A stretch of DNA of 64,000 nt from Roseovarius sp. EL26 (GTDB lineage: Bacteria; Pseudomonadota; Alphaproteobacteria; Rhodobacterales; Rhodobacteraceae): positions 248,115-312,114 of the forward strand of contig NZ_OUMZ01000007.1 of NCBI RefSeq assembly GCF_900327775.1. Direction: 5' to 3'. Positions 1 through 8,992 of this stretch are shown one piece after another. Numbering within the stretch: the first letter of the stretch is position 1; each line of letters starts with the position of its first letter. The notes beneath the pieces were generated by a model. The model had not been told where the DNA came from, did not search any database, and saw nothing but the letters and a program-made list of their open reading frames with translations. A program made the position numbers and the translations under genes.

Positions 1-286
1 ATGGCGTGCCCTGCGTCCAGCTGCGCAAGAGCCCCACCTTATCAACCCGCACCAAAACTGGTGTGCCCTCAATCCCTTGAACCGCTTGCAGTCCGCGGAT
101 TTCCTTGCGCGCCAGAAACCACGCTACCGGCTTGGCATATAACGGCACGCCGTCCAGCTTGCGCAGTACAACCGGGAAATTTTCAACACCTTCCAGCGTC
201 CCAGAGATCGTCTCAGAGAAAATATCGCGCTTATGGACCGTTTCAGCCAGAAAGGTCCGATCTGCAAAATCGCCATTGGGGGTCAT
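1..286 (-). CDS. Kinase-like protein, N-terminal part only (runs off window)
   Basis: The frame is open from an ATG at 286-284 to the window edge, giving 95 residues without a stop. The start overlaps the stop of the fucosyltransferase-like gene as ATGA, so the two are probably translationally coupled. The peptide includes VVLRKLDGVPLYAKPVAW, with a lysine/arginine-rich stretch after a short beta-rich start. This resembles the N-lobe of the RIO-like serine/threonine kinase or lipopolysaccharide-kinase-type proteins that sit beside glycosyltransferases in Rhodobacteraceae. The catalytic loop lies outside the window, so kinase activity is inferred from resemblance and context only. Confidence 0.5.
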   Translation of the reverse strand, partial: MTPNGDFADRTFLAETVHKRDIFSETISGTLEGVENFPVVLRKLDGVPLYAKPVAWFLARKEIRGLQAVQGIEGTPVLVRVDKVGLLRSWTQGTP

Positions 287-1131
287 ATGCGTATCCAATT
301 GTCCGGGCAGATATCAGGATTACTGAGTTTTTCTTTGGAAAACCAGTTCTTTGGCGCGGCCACCAGTTTATCAGGATCGGGATTCAGCCATGCCCCCCAC
401 CATGAAAAGGTCGAATTGGCAATCACATGGTGCGCGCACAGTGACATCAACTGCATATCGAAATGGCCACGGGTTTCGTCATTGAGATCCACAATCACCC
501 GCTCAAAGCCCAGGTTCATGTTTTCCGCCGCCCAGACAGGGTCATTCGAGAACACAAAGCAAGTCAGATCCTTGCCCAGCATCTTGGAAAGCGCTGCCAA
601 AGCCGCGACATAATACTCTTCCGTGCAAGCCTGAAAACTGCCCGAGGCCATGTAATCCCCACGCCGCACATGTACTGACACCGGGATTTTCGCGGCCTTG
701 ATCTGCTCGGCCATTGCGACATTTGCCGTGTCCAACTGTGTGGTGAACTGGAGATCTTTGCGGAACGCCTCGGCGCTATCACCAAAATATCGGGGCGATT
801 GCCAATATCCATGCAGATAGCTTTTATCGCCTAGGTCAAAGAACTCTGGATTAAAGCCCAACTCTTGCTCGCGGCAAAATTTGGGATCTTTTCCGAACTT
901 TCGCCATAGCCCGTAGCGTAGGAAACCATCGTGTTTGGCCGGGGGAAGGGCAGAGACTGGCGTTATTCGCGCGCCGGAAAAATGCGCAAAGCAATTCCCG
1001 CGATCTTCGCTGCCCGCAATATACCGCGAATCCAACGCCAGATCACAGCCCAGATGATCGGCCAAAGCCCGCCCTGCGGTATATTGAAAGAGCTGGTTTC
1101 CGGCCCCGCCCAAAAGTCTGGAAATGATCAT
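283..1131 (-). CDS. GT11-family alpha-1,2-fucosyltransferase-like glycosyltransferase
   Basis: The 282-residue protein has the usual length of family GT11. It begins with the glycine-rich GGAGNQLFQY (residues 8-17), carries the family's HVRRGDY motif at 154-160, and near the C-terminus has NSTFSWWGAWL. GT11 enzymes transfer fucose from GDP-fucose to the 2-hydroxyl of galactose in O-antigen or capsule. The true donor and acceptor cannot be read from sequence, and no GDP-fucose synthesis genes lie in the window. It is 11 bp downstream of a GT25 gene and overlaps the next gene by ATGA, so it belongs to a short surface-glycan operon. Confidence 0.82.
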   Translation of the reverse strand: MIISRLLGGAGNQLFQYTAGRALADHLGCDLALDSRYIAGSEDRGNCFAHFSGARITPVSALPPAKHDGFLRYGLWRKFGKDPKFCREQELGFNPEFFDLGDKSYLHGYWQSPRYFGDSAEAFRKDLQFTTQLDTANVAMAEQIKAAKIPVSVHVRRGDYMASGSFQACTEEYYVAALAALSKMLGKDLTCFVFSNDPVWAAENMNLGFERVIVDLNDETRGHFDMQLMSLCAHHVIANSTFSWWGAWLNPDPDKLVAAPKNWFSKEKLSNPDICPDNWIRI

Positions 1132-1142
1132 TGTTTCAGGTC

Positions 1143-1907
1143 TTACTTGCGTGTTTCAGTTGCAGCAGAGGAGAGCGTCTTGCTGTCACGTGAATAACGC
1201 TCAATCTTGCGGCGGTAAACCGTGCGCGACACTTCCCGCTTTAATCGCTCGGGAACCGAATACTTTCCACCCTGAATGGTCGACCCATCCAGCCGCTCGG
1301 AAATCGCAGCAACGCCTGACGGATAAATCACTGCCACCGGCTGCCCGGTGAACCAATGGCTTTGCACATATGTATCAATAGGGCGGTCAAACACCTGTGC
1401 CTTTTTTACCAACCGTTTTGCGGCGGCATGTGTGATTAATTGAGCGGTCGCCCGCACCGGCGAAACACGCGGTACGCTCAGGCAAAGATCCCCATCGGTT
1501 TCCAGCACATCTTCATGCCCTTTGATCGGACGAGTTTGAAACTGGATGTAGCCAAAGTGATCACTGTACTTTTGCGCCAAGGCAAGCGCCTTGCCAAACA
1601 CATCCGGATCCAAGGAGGCATCATCCTCAAACACCACACCAGCATCCAGATCACGATCCACAATCGCTTGCCAGATTGACCGATGGCTTAAAAAACAGCC
1701 GACCTCCCCGGTTTTCAATCCAAAAGGGTAACTCGGCTCAAACTGGTTAGGGCGATAGGCCTCGGTAATTTCTGCCTCGGACAATTTCGCCCCATCCACG
1801 GCATCCCAGATCTCACCCTCCACGCCGCAATTATTCAGCACCTCATGGGCGTTCGCGCGCCGTTTTTCGGCGCGCGCAAGGTGTAAGACAAAGGCGTGGA
1901 GTTGCAT
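1143..1907 (-). CDS. Glycosyltransferase family 25 protein (LPS-type)
   Basis: The 254-residue protein starts with the GT25 hallmark FVLHLARAEKRR (residues 6-17), then GEVGCFLSH (67-75) and VVFEDDA (91-97), whose EDD is the likely metal and nucleotide-sugar site. The family includes LgtB/LpsA-type galactosyl- and glucosyltransferases of lipooligosaccharide core. It starts 3 bp after the aldehyde dehydrogenase stop and ends 11 bp before the GT11 gene, so the three are probably one transcript. The basic, low-complexity C-terminal 30 residues are outside the conserved domain. Substrate unknown. Confidence 0.82.
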   Translation of the reverse strand: MQLHAFVLHLARAEKRRANAHEVLNNCGVEGEIWDAVDGAKLSEAEITEAYRPNQFEPSYPFGLKTGEVGCFLSHRSIWQAIVDRDLDAGVVFEDDASLDPDVFGKALALAQKYSDHFGYIQFQTRPIKGHEDVLETDGDLCLSVPRVSPVRATAQLITHAAAKRLVKKAQVFDRPIDTYVQSHWFTGQPVAVIYPSGVAAISERLDGSTIQGGKYSVPERLKREVSRTVYRRKIERYSRDSKTLSSAATETRK

Positions 1908-1910
1908 GGA

Positions 1911-3353
1911 TTAGCCAGCCTCACTCCAGCCTGAGACAGATTTCACTTCGATAAAATCTTCGATGCCCCATTTGCCGCCTTCGCGCCCGTTACCGGACTG
2001 CTTCATGCCGCCAAAGGGTGCACCGTTGCCACGGCTTTGACCATTGGTTTCCACCATGCCCGCGCGCAGTGCACGGATCATTCGGTTGGCCCGGGCAGGA
2101 TCTTGCGTCTGAACATAATCGGTCAGGCCATATGGCGTGTCATTGGCAATTGCGATGCCCTCTTCCTCAGTATCAAAAGGAATGATCGACAGCACAGGGC
2201 CAAAGATCTCTTCACGGGCAATAGTCATGTCGTTGTTCACATCCGCAAACACGGTAGGTTTGACATAAAATCCACGGTTCAACCCATCAGGGCGCCCCAC
2301 ACCACCGGCAATCAGGCGTGCGCCTTCATCGATACCTTGCTGAATCAGATCCTGAATCTTGTTGAACTGCAGTTCATTCACAACCGGGCCGATGTGACGA
2401 CCTTCTTCGCTGGGCGCGCCAACTTCAATCGACGCCGCAACCTGCGCTGCTGTTTCAACCGCTTGCTCATAAATCTCACGCTGAACCAACATGCGGGTTG
2501 GTGCGTTGCACGATTGACCCGAGTTGTTCATGCAATGCATGACACCGCGTTTGACCGCCTTTTCATCCGCATCGGCAAAGACCACATTGGCCCCTTTTCC
2601 GCCCAGCTCAAGGCTGACACGTTTCAGGCCGTCTGCAGCAGCTTTAGTGATCAACTTGCCCGCACGCGACGACCCTGTGAAGGAGATCATGTCGACATCA
2701 TCGTGGCTGGTCAGTTGCGAGCCAACTCCAACGCCATCACCATTCACAAGGTTGAACACACCGGCCGGGAAGCCAGCATCATGCATCATCTCGGCAAACA
2801 ACATTGAGGACAGTGGCGATTCCTCAGACGGCTTCAGCACCATGGTGCAACCTGCAATCGCTGCTCCGATAACCTTGAGCGTCACTTGGTTCATCGGCCA
2901 GTTCCATGGTGTGATTAGGGCACAAACACCAATCGGTTCGTTCATGATCCAACTGCCGGGTGTATCGGAGTCTATGGGGTGGGAGAACTCATATTTGCGG
3001 GCTTCATCAAGGAAGGCCCGGATATGATAAGAGCCCGAGGTCGCCTGCTGTTGGCGCGACATGGAAATCGGCGCGCCCATCTCAAGGCTGATTGCCTGCG
3101 CCATATCTTCGTTGCGCGCCTCGTAGATCTCGAGCAGCTTTTCAACCAGCGCAATCCGCTCTTCAGGCGCGGTTGCCATCCAAGCCGGGAAGGCAGCCTT
3201 TGCGGCCGTAACAGCGGCATCGGTATCTGCCTGTCCACCCAGAGAGATCACCGCGCAGGCCTCTTCATTGGCCGGATTGATGACGTTGTGATCATTGGTC
3301 TCAGCCGGATTGACCCAGGCCCCATTGATATAGAACTGACGTTTCTCGATCAT
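1911..3353 (-). CDS. NAD(P)-dependent aldehyde dehydrogenase family protein
   Basis: The protein has all landmarks of the aldehyde dehydrogenase superfamily: TPWNWP, the nucleotide-binding SFTGSSRAGK, the general base in LELGGKGAN (Glu249) and the catalytic cysteine in NSGQSCNAPTR (Cys282). I chose the second ATG (3353) over the one at 3368 because GGGAG lies 8 nt before it and the protein then begins MIEKRQFYINGAW, a usual family start, giving 480 residues. It would oxidise an aldehyde to an acid in the cytoplasm; the substrate is not evident. Only 3 bp separate it from the GT25 gene, an odd partner that may be co-transcribed by chance. Confidence 0.88.
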   Translation of the reverse strand: MIEKRQFYINGAWVNPAETNDHNVINPANEEACAVISLGGQADTDAAVTAAKAAFPAWMATAPEERIALVEKLLEIYEARNEDMAQAISLEMGAPISMSRQQQATSGSYHIRAFLDEARKYEFSHPIDSDTPGSWIMNEPIGVCALITPWNWPMNQVTLKVIGAAIAGCTMVLKPSEESPLSSMLFAEMMHDAGFPAGVFNLVNGDGVGVGSQLTSHDDVDMISFTGSSRAGKLITKAAADGLKRVSLELGGKGANVVFADADEKAVKRGVMHCMNNSGQSCNAPTRMLVQREIYEQAVETAAQVAASIEVGAPSEEGRHIGPVVNELQFNKIQDLIQQGIDEGARLIAGGVGRPDGLNRGFYVKPTVFADVNNDMTIAREEIFGPVLSIIPFDTEEEGIAIANDTPYGLTDYVQTQDPARANRMIRALRAGMVETNGQSRGNGAPFGGMKQSGNGREGGKWGIEDFIEVKSVSGWSEAG

Positions 3354-3445
3354 GCCGCAGTCTCCCATTGTTCAGCGGTTTGATTTCTTGCGCACCTTGT
3401 CACCGTCATATCTCAACTACAAGACAGATTGCGTCATATAAACGA

Positions 3446-3475
3446 CGGCGGCCAACCTTTGCAGATTGGCCGCCG
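3446..3475 (-). terminator. Strong hairpin downstream of prs
   Basis: A perfect 10-bp stem (CGGCGGCCAA / TTGGCCGCCG) with a 10-nt loop lies between the prs stop and the aldehyde dehydrogenase start. On the minus strand it is followed by TCGTTTATAT, a poor U-tract, so it may be an inefficient intrinsic terminator or an RNA-stabilising hairpin. Confidence 0.5.
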
Positions 3476-3499
3476 AATTCACCGTAAATTTGTTGAGTG

Positions 3500-4516
3500 T
3501 CAGCGGCTAAACTGACCTTCGTATACCGGCTCTAATGTCGGCGTATCAAACAGCGAAGATACGCTGTTACCTTGCCAGATGTTCAGGATAGCCTGAGCGA
3601 ACACGGGTGCAGTTGGAATGATCCGGATGTTTGGCGCCGATTTGACTGGTTCAGTTGGTGCGATGGTGTCTGTGATCACCAACGACTTCATTACTGAATT
3701 GGTTACACGTTCGACCGCAGGACCAGACATAACACCATGTGTTATATAGGCATGCACTTCGGTTGCACCGTGCTCAAGGATCACTTCGGCCGCCTTGCAC
3801 AGGGTGCCTGCGGTGTCGCACATGTCATCGACAATGATACATTTTTTGCCGGTGACATCGCCGATCACAGTCATTTCAGCGATTTCTCCGGGTTTTTCAC
3901 GGCGTTTGTCAACGATGGCCAGAGGGGCATTGATCCGTTTCGCCAGCTCGCGGGCGCGGGCCACACCGCCAACGTCGGGAGAGACGATCATCACATCGCC
4001 CAAGTTTTCCTTGAACTGGGTCATGATATCCAGCGCAAAAACAGGCGACGCATAAAGGTTATCAACTGGAATGTCGAAGAACCCCTGAATCTGTGCAGCG
4101 TGCAGATCCATAGTCAAAACGCGTTCGATACCGGATTCAACAATCATGTTGGCGACCAGTTTGGCCGAGATCGGGGTGCGTGCCTTGGAACGGCGATCCT
4201 GACGAGCATAACCGAAATAAGGAATGACTGCTGTGATCCGTTTGGCGGATGAGCGCCGCAGCGCATCCGACATGATCAGCAATTCCATTAGATTATCATT
4301 AGCCGGGTTTGACGTCGGCTGGATGATGAACATGTCCTCGCCGCGGACGTTTTCATAAACTTCGACAAAGATTTCCTGATCGTTGAAACGCTCTACCCGG
4401 GCGTCGACTAGCCCTAGATTGGCCCCTCGATGCATGGTCATGCGGCGCGTAATTGCCTTGGCAAGTGGCATATTAGCATTGCCGGCGATCAGTTTGGGCT
4501 CGGAAGTGGTAGGCAT
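3500..4516 (-). CDS. prs: Ribose-phosphate pyrophosphokinase
   Basis: This enzyme makes PRPP from ribose 5-phosphate and ATP, feeding histidine (genes also in this window), tryptophan, purine, pyrimidine and NAD synthesis. The 338-residue protein has [16 protein letters not shown] in the ATP-binding region, [14 protein letters not shown] and the PRPP-binding loop [14 protein letters not shown]. It is slightly longer than the common 310-320 residues because of a short N-terminal extension. It stands alone on the minus strand with a hairpin behind it and a 224-bp upstream region ahead of the divergent hydroxylase operon. Confidence 0.95.
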   Translation of the reverse strand: MPTTSEPKLIAGNANMPLAKAITRRMTMHRGANLGLVDARVERFNDQEIFVEVYENVRGEDMFIIQPTSNPANDNLMELLIMSDALRRSSAKRITAVIPYFGYARQDRRSKARTPISAKLVANMIVESGIERVLTMDLHAAQIQGFFDIPVDNLYASPVFALDIMTQFKENLGDVMIVSPDVGGVARARELAKRINAPLAIVDKRREKPGEIAEMTVIGDVTGKKCIIVDDMCDTAGTLCKAAEVILEHGATEVHAYITHGVMSGPAVERVTNSVMKSLVITDTIAPTEPVKSAPNIRIIPTAPVFAQAILNIWQGNSVSSLFDTPTLEPVYEGQFSR

Positions 4517-4740
4517 GAGGAATGTTCCCGGTTTGGCTCTGATGACAGAATCATGACGTTATCACCGCTTATCACGGGCATTGCCTCGGGCAAAGCGATG
4601 CAAGGGTAGGAAATCCATAAAAACCGCATGGGTGTCCGGATATCACGGTTCTAGTAAAGGATGTTTCTTGAGGTGTTCGCCTTACTCGGGTCATCGCATC
4701 CACTCTTGCTCAGAAATACATTTGGCTTAAGTTGCGTGCA

Positions 4741-5535
4741 ATGGAACATGAAATGCTGATCAGGTTGGTTGTATTTTTGGGGCTTTTCGCCCTCTTTGCA
4801 TTGGTCGAAGCTGCGGCCCCGCGTCGGGCACTGCTTCAGACCCGCAAACAGAGATGGTTTACCAATTGGTCTATCGTCGTGATTGATACATTGACCCTGC
4901 GTGCTTTGGCCTTTGCCATGCCTTTGCTGGCAGTTGGCGCTGCGATGGACGCACAGATGCAGGGTTTTGGTCTACTTCATCTGATCGAAGTCCCGATGTG
5001 GCTTGCTGTAACACTGACCATTTTGCTGTTTGACTTCGCGATCTGGGCGCAGCATCTGATCACACATAAAATACCTCTTTTATGGCGATTTCATCGGGTT
5101 CACCATGCGGACCGTGACATCGATGTGACCACCGCCATCAGGTTTCACCCGGTTGAAATTGCCGTTTCCATGGTGTTTAAAGTTGGGCTGGTCTACCTGT
5201 TGGGCCCACCTGTGATGGGTATTATCGTGTTTGAGATCATCCTCAATGGTACCGCAATGTTTAATCACGCCAACATCCGCCTGCCGCTGGGGGTGGATGC
5301 CGTGCTGCGTCGGATTCTGGTCACGCCTGACATGCACCGGGTGCATCATTCTGATCTGCGCCAGGAGCATGACAGCAATTACGGTTTTGCCTTGTCGATC
5401 TGGGATAGAATATTTGGCACCTATATTGCACAACCCGGCAAAGGGCATGATGATATGACCATTGGCCTGCGCTGGCAGGATGACAAACCGTCTAAACTAG
5501 GGTGGAGCCTATGGCTGCCGTTTCGCAAGCTATAA
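4741..5535 (+). CDS. Fatty acid hydroxylase / sterol desaturase superfamily membrane protein
   Basis: This is an integral membrane di-iron oxygenase of the fatty acid hydroxylase superfamily. The histidine clusters are all present: HLITH, HRVHH, and a late HRVHHSD. Hydrophobic segments lie at about residues 5-20, 45-65, 85-105 and 140-165. An upstream TTG at 4732 is possible; I prefer ATG 4741, and ATG 4753 cannot be excluded because no strong ribosome-binding site is visible. The substrate is probably a lipid. The end overlaps the ferredoxin-like gene by 25 bp, and a redox partner encoded next to an oxygenase is suggestive but unproven. Confidence 0.85.
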   Translation: MEHEMLIRLVVFLGLFALFALVEAAAPRRALLQTRKQRWFTNWSIVVIDTLTLRALAFAMPLLAVGAAMDAQMQGFGLLHLIEVPMWLAVTLTILLFDFAIWAQHLITHKIPLLWRFHRVHHADRDIDVTTAIRFHPVEIAVSMVFKVGLVYLLGPPVMGIIVFEIILNGTAMFNHANIRLPLGVDAVLRRILVTPDMHRVHHSDLRQEHDSNYGFALSIWDRIFGTYIAQPGKGHDDMTIGLRWQDDKPSKLGWSLWLPFRKL

Positions 5536-6164
5536 CATATGCCGCGGTCGATGCCGCCGCCAAGCTGAACGGTTTAGGCATCATGGGTGCTCTGCACGAA
5601 GATGGCAGAACCATCTGTTTGCTGGGACCTGAGACAGGATTTTGGAAGGTTTTCAAAATTAGCCCTGAAATGTTGGATGGTGCAGAAGATCCGTTCAATC
5701 GATGGTCGGAGCGGATCATCGCTCGCATGGCTGATATCTTGAACGCCGAAGCCCGGTTTCCCTTTGGAGGCCCTCCCTATGAGCCCTTTATGCGTTGGGC
5801 AATGGATTCGGGGCGTGCTTGGCAAAGTCCGGTGGGCATGCTGGTGCACGACGAGGCCGGAATGATGGTCTCGTTCCGGGGCGCACTGTTGTTTGATCAA
5901 GAAATTGATCTGCCTAAGCCCCCGATCGCCTCTCCTTGTGAGACTTGTGACACGCAACCCTGTGTTTCGGCTTGCCCCGTTAACGCCCTGAGCGATCAGC
6001 ACTTCTATGAGATCGACGCTTGCCATACCTATCTGGACACCCCGGCCGGGCAGACCTGCATGAGCCAAGGGTGCATTGCGCGCAGGTCTTGCCCAGTTAG
6101 CCAGACATTCGACCGCAACCCTGAACAATCGGCCATTCATATGAAATACTTTCACCGCACATGA
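5511..6164 (+). CDS. Ferredoxin-like 4Fe-4S protein of unknown role
   Basis: The 217-residue protein has a C-terminal cluster region: C143-x2-C146-x4-C151-x3-C155-P, then Cys171, 183, 188 and 194, enough for two 4Fe-4S clusters and similar to the ferredoxin part of QueG-type proteins. The N-terminal 130 residues show no motif I recognise. Start ATG 5511 is chosen because GGAG lies 6 nt ahead; a GTG at 5502 is the alternative. It overlaps the hydroxylase gene upstream and the SixA-like gene downstream (ATGA). It may pass electrons to the neighbouring hydroxylase, which is inference from context only. Confidence 0.72.
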   Translation: MAAVSQAITYAAVDAAAKLNGLGIMGALHEDGRTICLLGPETGFWKVFKISPEMLDGAEDPFNRWSERIIARMADILNAEARFPFGGPPYEPFMRWAMDSGRAWQSPVGMLVHDEAGMMVSFRGALLFDQEIDLPKPPIASPCETCDTQPCVSACPVNALSDQHFYEIDACHTYLDTPAGQTCMSQGCIARRSCPVSQTFDRNPEQSAIHMKYFHRT

Positions 6165-6655
6165 CATTACGCCTGATTCTGATGCGCCACGCCAAGTCCA
6201 GTTGGGATAATGCACTGCTGGAGGATCATGCGCGCACCCTCAATGGCCGTGGACGTCTCTCGGCCAAAGCTTTGGGTGATTGGATGCGGCAAAAATCCTA
6301 TCATCCCGATCAGGTGCTATGTTCCAGTGCGATGCGCACGCGGGAAACTTTTGCCGGGCTAAACATTGCGGCCGATACCGCATTTCTGGATAGCCTCTAT
6401 CTGGCCTCAAATGACCGAATGTTTACAGTTTTGCGGGGCGCATCTGAGGCGTTGGTTCTGATGTTGGGTCATAACCCGGGCATCAGTTGCTTTGCCGAAC
6501 AACTTGTCGTCACGCCGCCTGCACATACACGGTTTTAGGACTATCCAACCGGGGCCACCACAGTGATTGATTTTGATGTGCCGCAATGGGCAGAGGTTAA
6601 ACCCGGCACTGGCCGGGTTGTGGATTTTGTGATTCCCCGCGATTTGACGGGGTAA
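6161..6655 (+). pseudogene. SixA-like histidine phosphatase interrupted by in-frame TAG
   Basis: The gene starts with the phosphatase signature LILMRHAKSSWDN, whose RHG-type RHA holds the catalytic histidine, and has LGHNPG near residue 106. Reading stops at a TAG (6536-6538) after HTRF, at residue 125. The same frame then continues without another stop to 6655, and those 38 residues (DYPTGATTVIDF, then VVDFVIPRDL) are what the end of this family normally looks like. A single codon, possibly GAG, CAG or AAG, seems to have become TAG. The result may be a truncated protein, a pseudogene, readthrough or a sequencing error. The start overlaps the ferredoxin-like gene as ATGA. Confidence 0.75.
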
Positions 6656-6666
6656 GGCATTCGCCG

Positions 6667-7446
6667 TTACCGCGATGCATAAAGCGCGATGGCCGCAGCG
6701 TTGGACACATTCAGCGATCCAAACTCACCAGCAAAACTGATCTTGACCAATTGGTCGCAGGTTTCTTTGGTTTTTTGGCGCAATCCCGGCCCCTCGGCCC
6801 CCATGACCAAAGCCACCGGGCGATCGCGCCGGCCTTCAAGCGCGGTCTCAATTGTGTCGTCTGCTGTACCATCCAGCCCTAGAACGATATAACCCATATT
6901 CTGCAACTCAACGATGGCATCCGATAGATTGCGCACCTGCAGATAGGGCTGACGTTCCAATGCGCCGCTGGCTGTTTTTGCCAAGGCTCCGGTTTCGGGG
7001 GCCGAGTGATGGCGGGGGGCTACGACAGCGCAAGCTCCTAGCACCTCGGCTGAGCGTAGAATCGCGCCGACGTTATGCGGGTCGGTCACCCGGTCAAGCA
7101 TGATCACGCGCGGTGGATGTGTGCCATCCCCAAGACAACGATCTGCCAAGCCGCCCCAGTTAAGCGATTTTACTTCCAGCGCAGCGCCTTGATGAACAGA
7201 TTGCGGGTCAATCGGAGCGGTGAATCTGCGGGCATCGGCCATCTCGGGTTCAATACCGGCAAAAGCCACGTCTTCGGCCAGTTTATCGGCAGCATTCCGA
7301 GTGAGAATCAGTCGCAGTTTTTCGCGCGCCGGATTGCGCAGAGCATCCCGAACGGCATGCAACCCAAACAGCCAGACCGTTTCAGCGGCACCTGCGCGCT
7401 TTGCCTGCTCTTTTTCAATCACCCAACGGGGTTTTTTCGTGCCCAT
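6667..7446 (-). CDS. rlmB: 23S rRNA (guanosine-2'-O-)-methyltransferase RlmB (SpoU family)
   Basis: The 259-residue protein has an N-terminal substrate-binding part starting WLFGLHAVRDAL and the three SpoU motifs: NVGAILRSAEVLG, LVMGAEGPGLR and SLNVSNAAAIALY. These form the trefoil-knot SAM site. RlmB methylates a guanosine of the 23S peptidyl-transferase region (G2251 in E. coli numbering). TrmH-type relatives that act on tRNA share the motifs, but the N-terminal domain and length favour RlmB. It runs divergently from the tRNA-Tyr gene about 130 bp away. Confidence 0.9.
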   Translation of the reverse strand: MGTKKPRWVIEKEQAKRAGAAETVWLFGLHAVRDALRNPAREKLRLILTRNAADKLAEDVAFAGIEPEMADARRFTAPIDPQSVHQGAALEVKSLNWGGLADRCLGDGTHPPRVIMLDRVTDPHNVGAILRSAEVLGACAVVAPRHHSAPETGALAKTASGALERQPYLQVRNLSDAIVELQNMGYIVLGLDGTADDTIETALEGRRDRPVALVMGAEGPGLRQKTKETCDQLVKISFAGEFGSLNVSNAAAIALYASR

Positions 7447-7574
7447 AATTCACCTTTCGCATCAGATCGCGACATTGCGTGCAACCCCGGCCCAGTGCAA
7501 GGCATTTTCGTCTTGACGGGGGACAAAGGCGCTTCTAAATACGCCCTCACGTCAGATGCAGTGCATCAGACAGT

Positions 7575-7658
7575 GGGCGACAGGCCGCAAGGTGTGGCAG
7601 GGGACTGTAACTCCCTCGCGGAGACGCACGCCTGGTTCGATTCCAGGGTCGCCCACCA
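7575..7658 (+). tRNA. tRNA-Tyr (anticodon GTA)
   Basis: The cloverleaf is complete: acceptor GGGCGAC with GTCGCCC, D stem GCC/GGC, anticodon stem GGGGA/TCCCT around loop CTGTAAC with anticodon GTA, a long class II variable arm, T stem CCTGG/CCAGG around TTCGATT, discriminator A and an encoded CCA (7656-7658). Confidence 0.95.
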
Positions 7659-7744
7659 TTTATTTTATAGACAGTGATATAGATGGTGACTTGGCCAATT
7701 ACTTGCCGGTTGAGCAGAAGGCCGTTTGTTCGGGAAAGAAAGTT

Positions 7745-8992
7745 TCAGACACAGCTTGCACATATAATAATATCAGATTTTTCAATGCCTTCCCCAAGCA
7801 GGTTGGCAAACCATGAAAAAAACCAAAGATACCGCAACCCGATTTCAGGGTGCCAAGTGTATATCGCCAGCGCAAGCAGATAAGCGGTAAATAGCGGGAT
7901 CGCAAACAGAGCGGTTCCAACAAGGCTAAGCGTCAGCTGGCCGCGAAAATTCCGACCCCCATCATCTGGATCTTCAATCGCTTGGGCAATCCATGCCCGA
8001 CCGGGTATCCAAGAGATCAGGCAGGCAGCAGAGACACCAAAATGGAGGAAGGTAGGGACTAGGGTTGAGAAAAACCCGAAGTAAAGCCACCAATAGCGTT
8101 CAGGCTGTGCCGCGATATCTGACAACAGGTTTCCCAGATCCAACAATGGAGTGGCCGAAATAGCGTTGATGCCACTTATGATGATGATCAACGTGCAGCC
8201 AAGCCCAGTGAACAGCACAAGCGCCACAAGTAAATCGCACACCCCCAGAACAAATGTCCGCCAATCCCGCAATGCCATGCCGGTGCGGATCAACCATCGG
8301 GTTACCCCAAAGGACAAGAAGTCAAAAATCGCATTCACGACAGGCAAGACACCCAGAAACAGCAAAAGACTTTTACCCTCTGCCGATAATTCCACGAAAC
8401 ATGACATGGCTGCGATGATGCCAAGGGCGGTAATCAGATAGGCAAAATAGATGCGTAATCTGGATGCGATTGATGTTCTAAGCACGAATGCGAATGCGAA
8501 TGCGAATGCGCCTGCGAATGCGAGTGTGAGTGTGAGTGCGCCTGCGAATGCAGCGAGTTGGAAACGATCCCTAAGGCGATAGTTTCCAATTCGCTGATGA
8601 TACAAACTTAAAGCAAAACAGGTCAGCGATGCAATTATTCCCCCCAGAAACCCGTAATGAACGAAAGCCCGTGGTTCGTGTGGAAAAACCACTAAATCGC
8701 CAAAGCCACTGGCGGCCCCGGTCCACCCCCATGACAGTGCGATAAACAACAGCGGATAGGCCACCGCCAGACGCAGGGAAAAATCCAACAGTTGCCAGCC
8801 AAAGACAGATTTTCCATCTGAATTTAAGTGATCTTTGGCATTTGGGGGAACAAGGGTTGCATCCACGGCATCAAGCGCAGCTTCAACATAGCGTTGGTAA
8901 AATTTGGTGCCGCGTTTTGATGTCAGCCAATCAAGGATGCTTTGCCGACTTTTGGGTTTTGACAGTGCGGCAGTGAAATAAGCAACTGACAA
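7745..8992 (-). CDS. Unrecognised multi-pass membrane protein, start uncertain
   Basis: I do not recognise this family. The protein has about eight hydrophobic segments, including residues 75-95, 110-130, 145-175, 190-210 and 250-275, with soluble stretches between. Helix 3 is built from Ala-Phe repeats encoded by a hexanucleotide array. The frame has no ATG at its head: the first usable codon is TTG (8992-8990), yet the open frame continues upstream with hydrophobic residues (FLGVALTIIELL). An ATG at 9060-9058 is one frame off, so loss of a single base just after the original start is possible. GC looks lower than its neighbours. It sits beside tRNA-Tyr and may be an insertion there. Confidence 0.55.
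   Translation of the reverse strand: MSVAYFTAALSKPKSRQSILDWLTSKRGTKFYQRYVEAALDAVDATLVPPNAKDHLNSDGKSVFGWQLLDFSLRLAVAYPLLFIALSWGWTGAASGFGDLVVFPHEPRAFVHYGFLGGIIASLTCFALSLYHQRIGNYRLRDRFQLAAFAGALTLTLAFAGAFAFAFAFVLRTSIASRLRIYFAYLITALGIIAAMSCFVELSAEGKSLLLFLGVLPVVNAIFDFLSFGVTRWLIRTGMALRDWRTFVLGVCDLLVALVLFTGLGCTLIIIISGINAISATPLLDLGNLLSDIAAQPERYWWLYFGFFSTLVPTFLHFGVSAACLISWIPGRAWIAQAIEDPDDGGRNFRGQLTLSLVGTALFAIPLFTAYLLALAIYTWHPEIGLRYLWFFSWFANLLGEGIEKSDIIICASCV
8485..8550. repeat. Hexanucleotide tandem repeat (CGAATG and variants), 11 units
   Basis: Eleven consecutive 6-bp units: four CGAATG, then CGCCTG, CGAATG, CGAGTG, two TGAGTG, CGCCTG and CGAATG. Read on the minus strand they give alternating Ala-Phe, Ala-Gly and Thr-Leu pairs inside a membrane helix. 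A 6-bp unit keeps the frame, so copy-number change would lengthen or shorten the helix by two residues. Confidence 0.9.

Noticed and set aside
1..405. Plus-strand 134-codon frame at the window start
   Set aside because: It is antisense to the fucosyltransferase-like and kinase-like genes, which have clear motifs and overlapping start and stop.
7556..7816. Plus-strand frame with SRRRTPGSIPGS
   Set aside because: It is a read of tRNA-Tyr and does not encode a protein.
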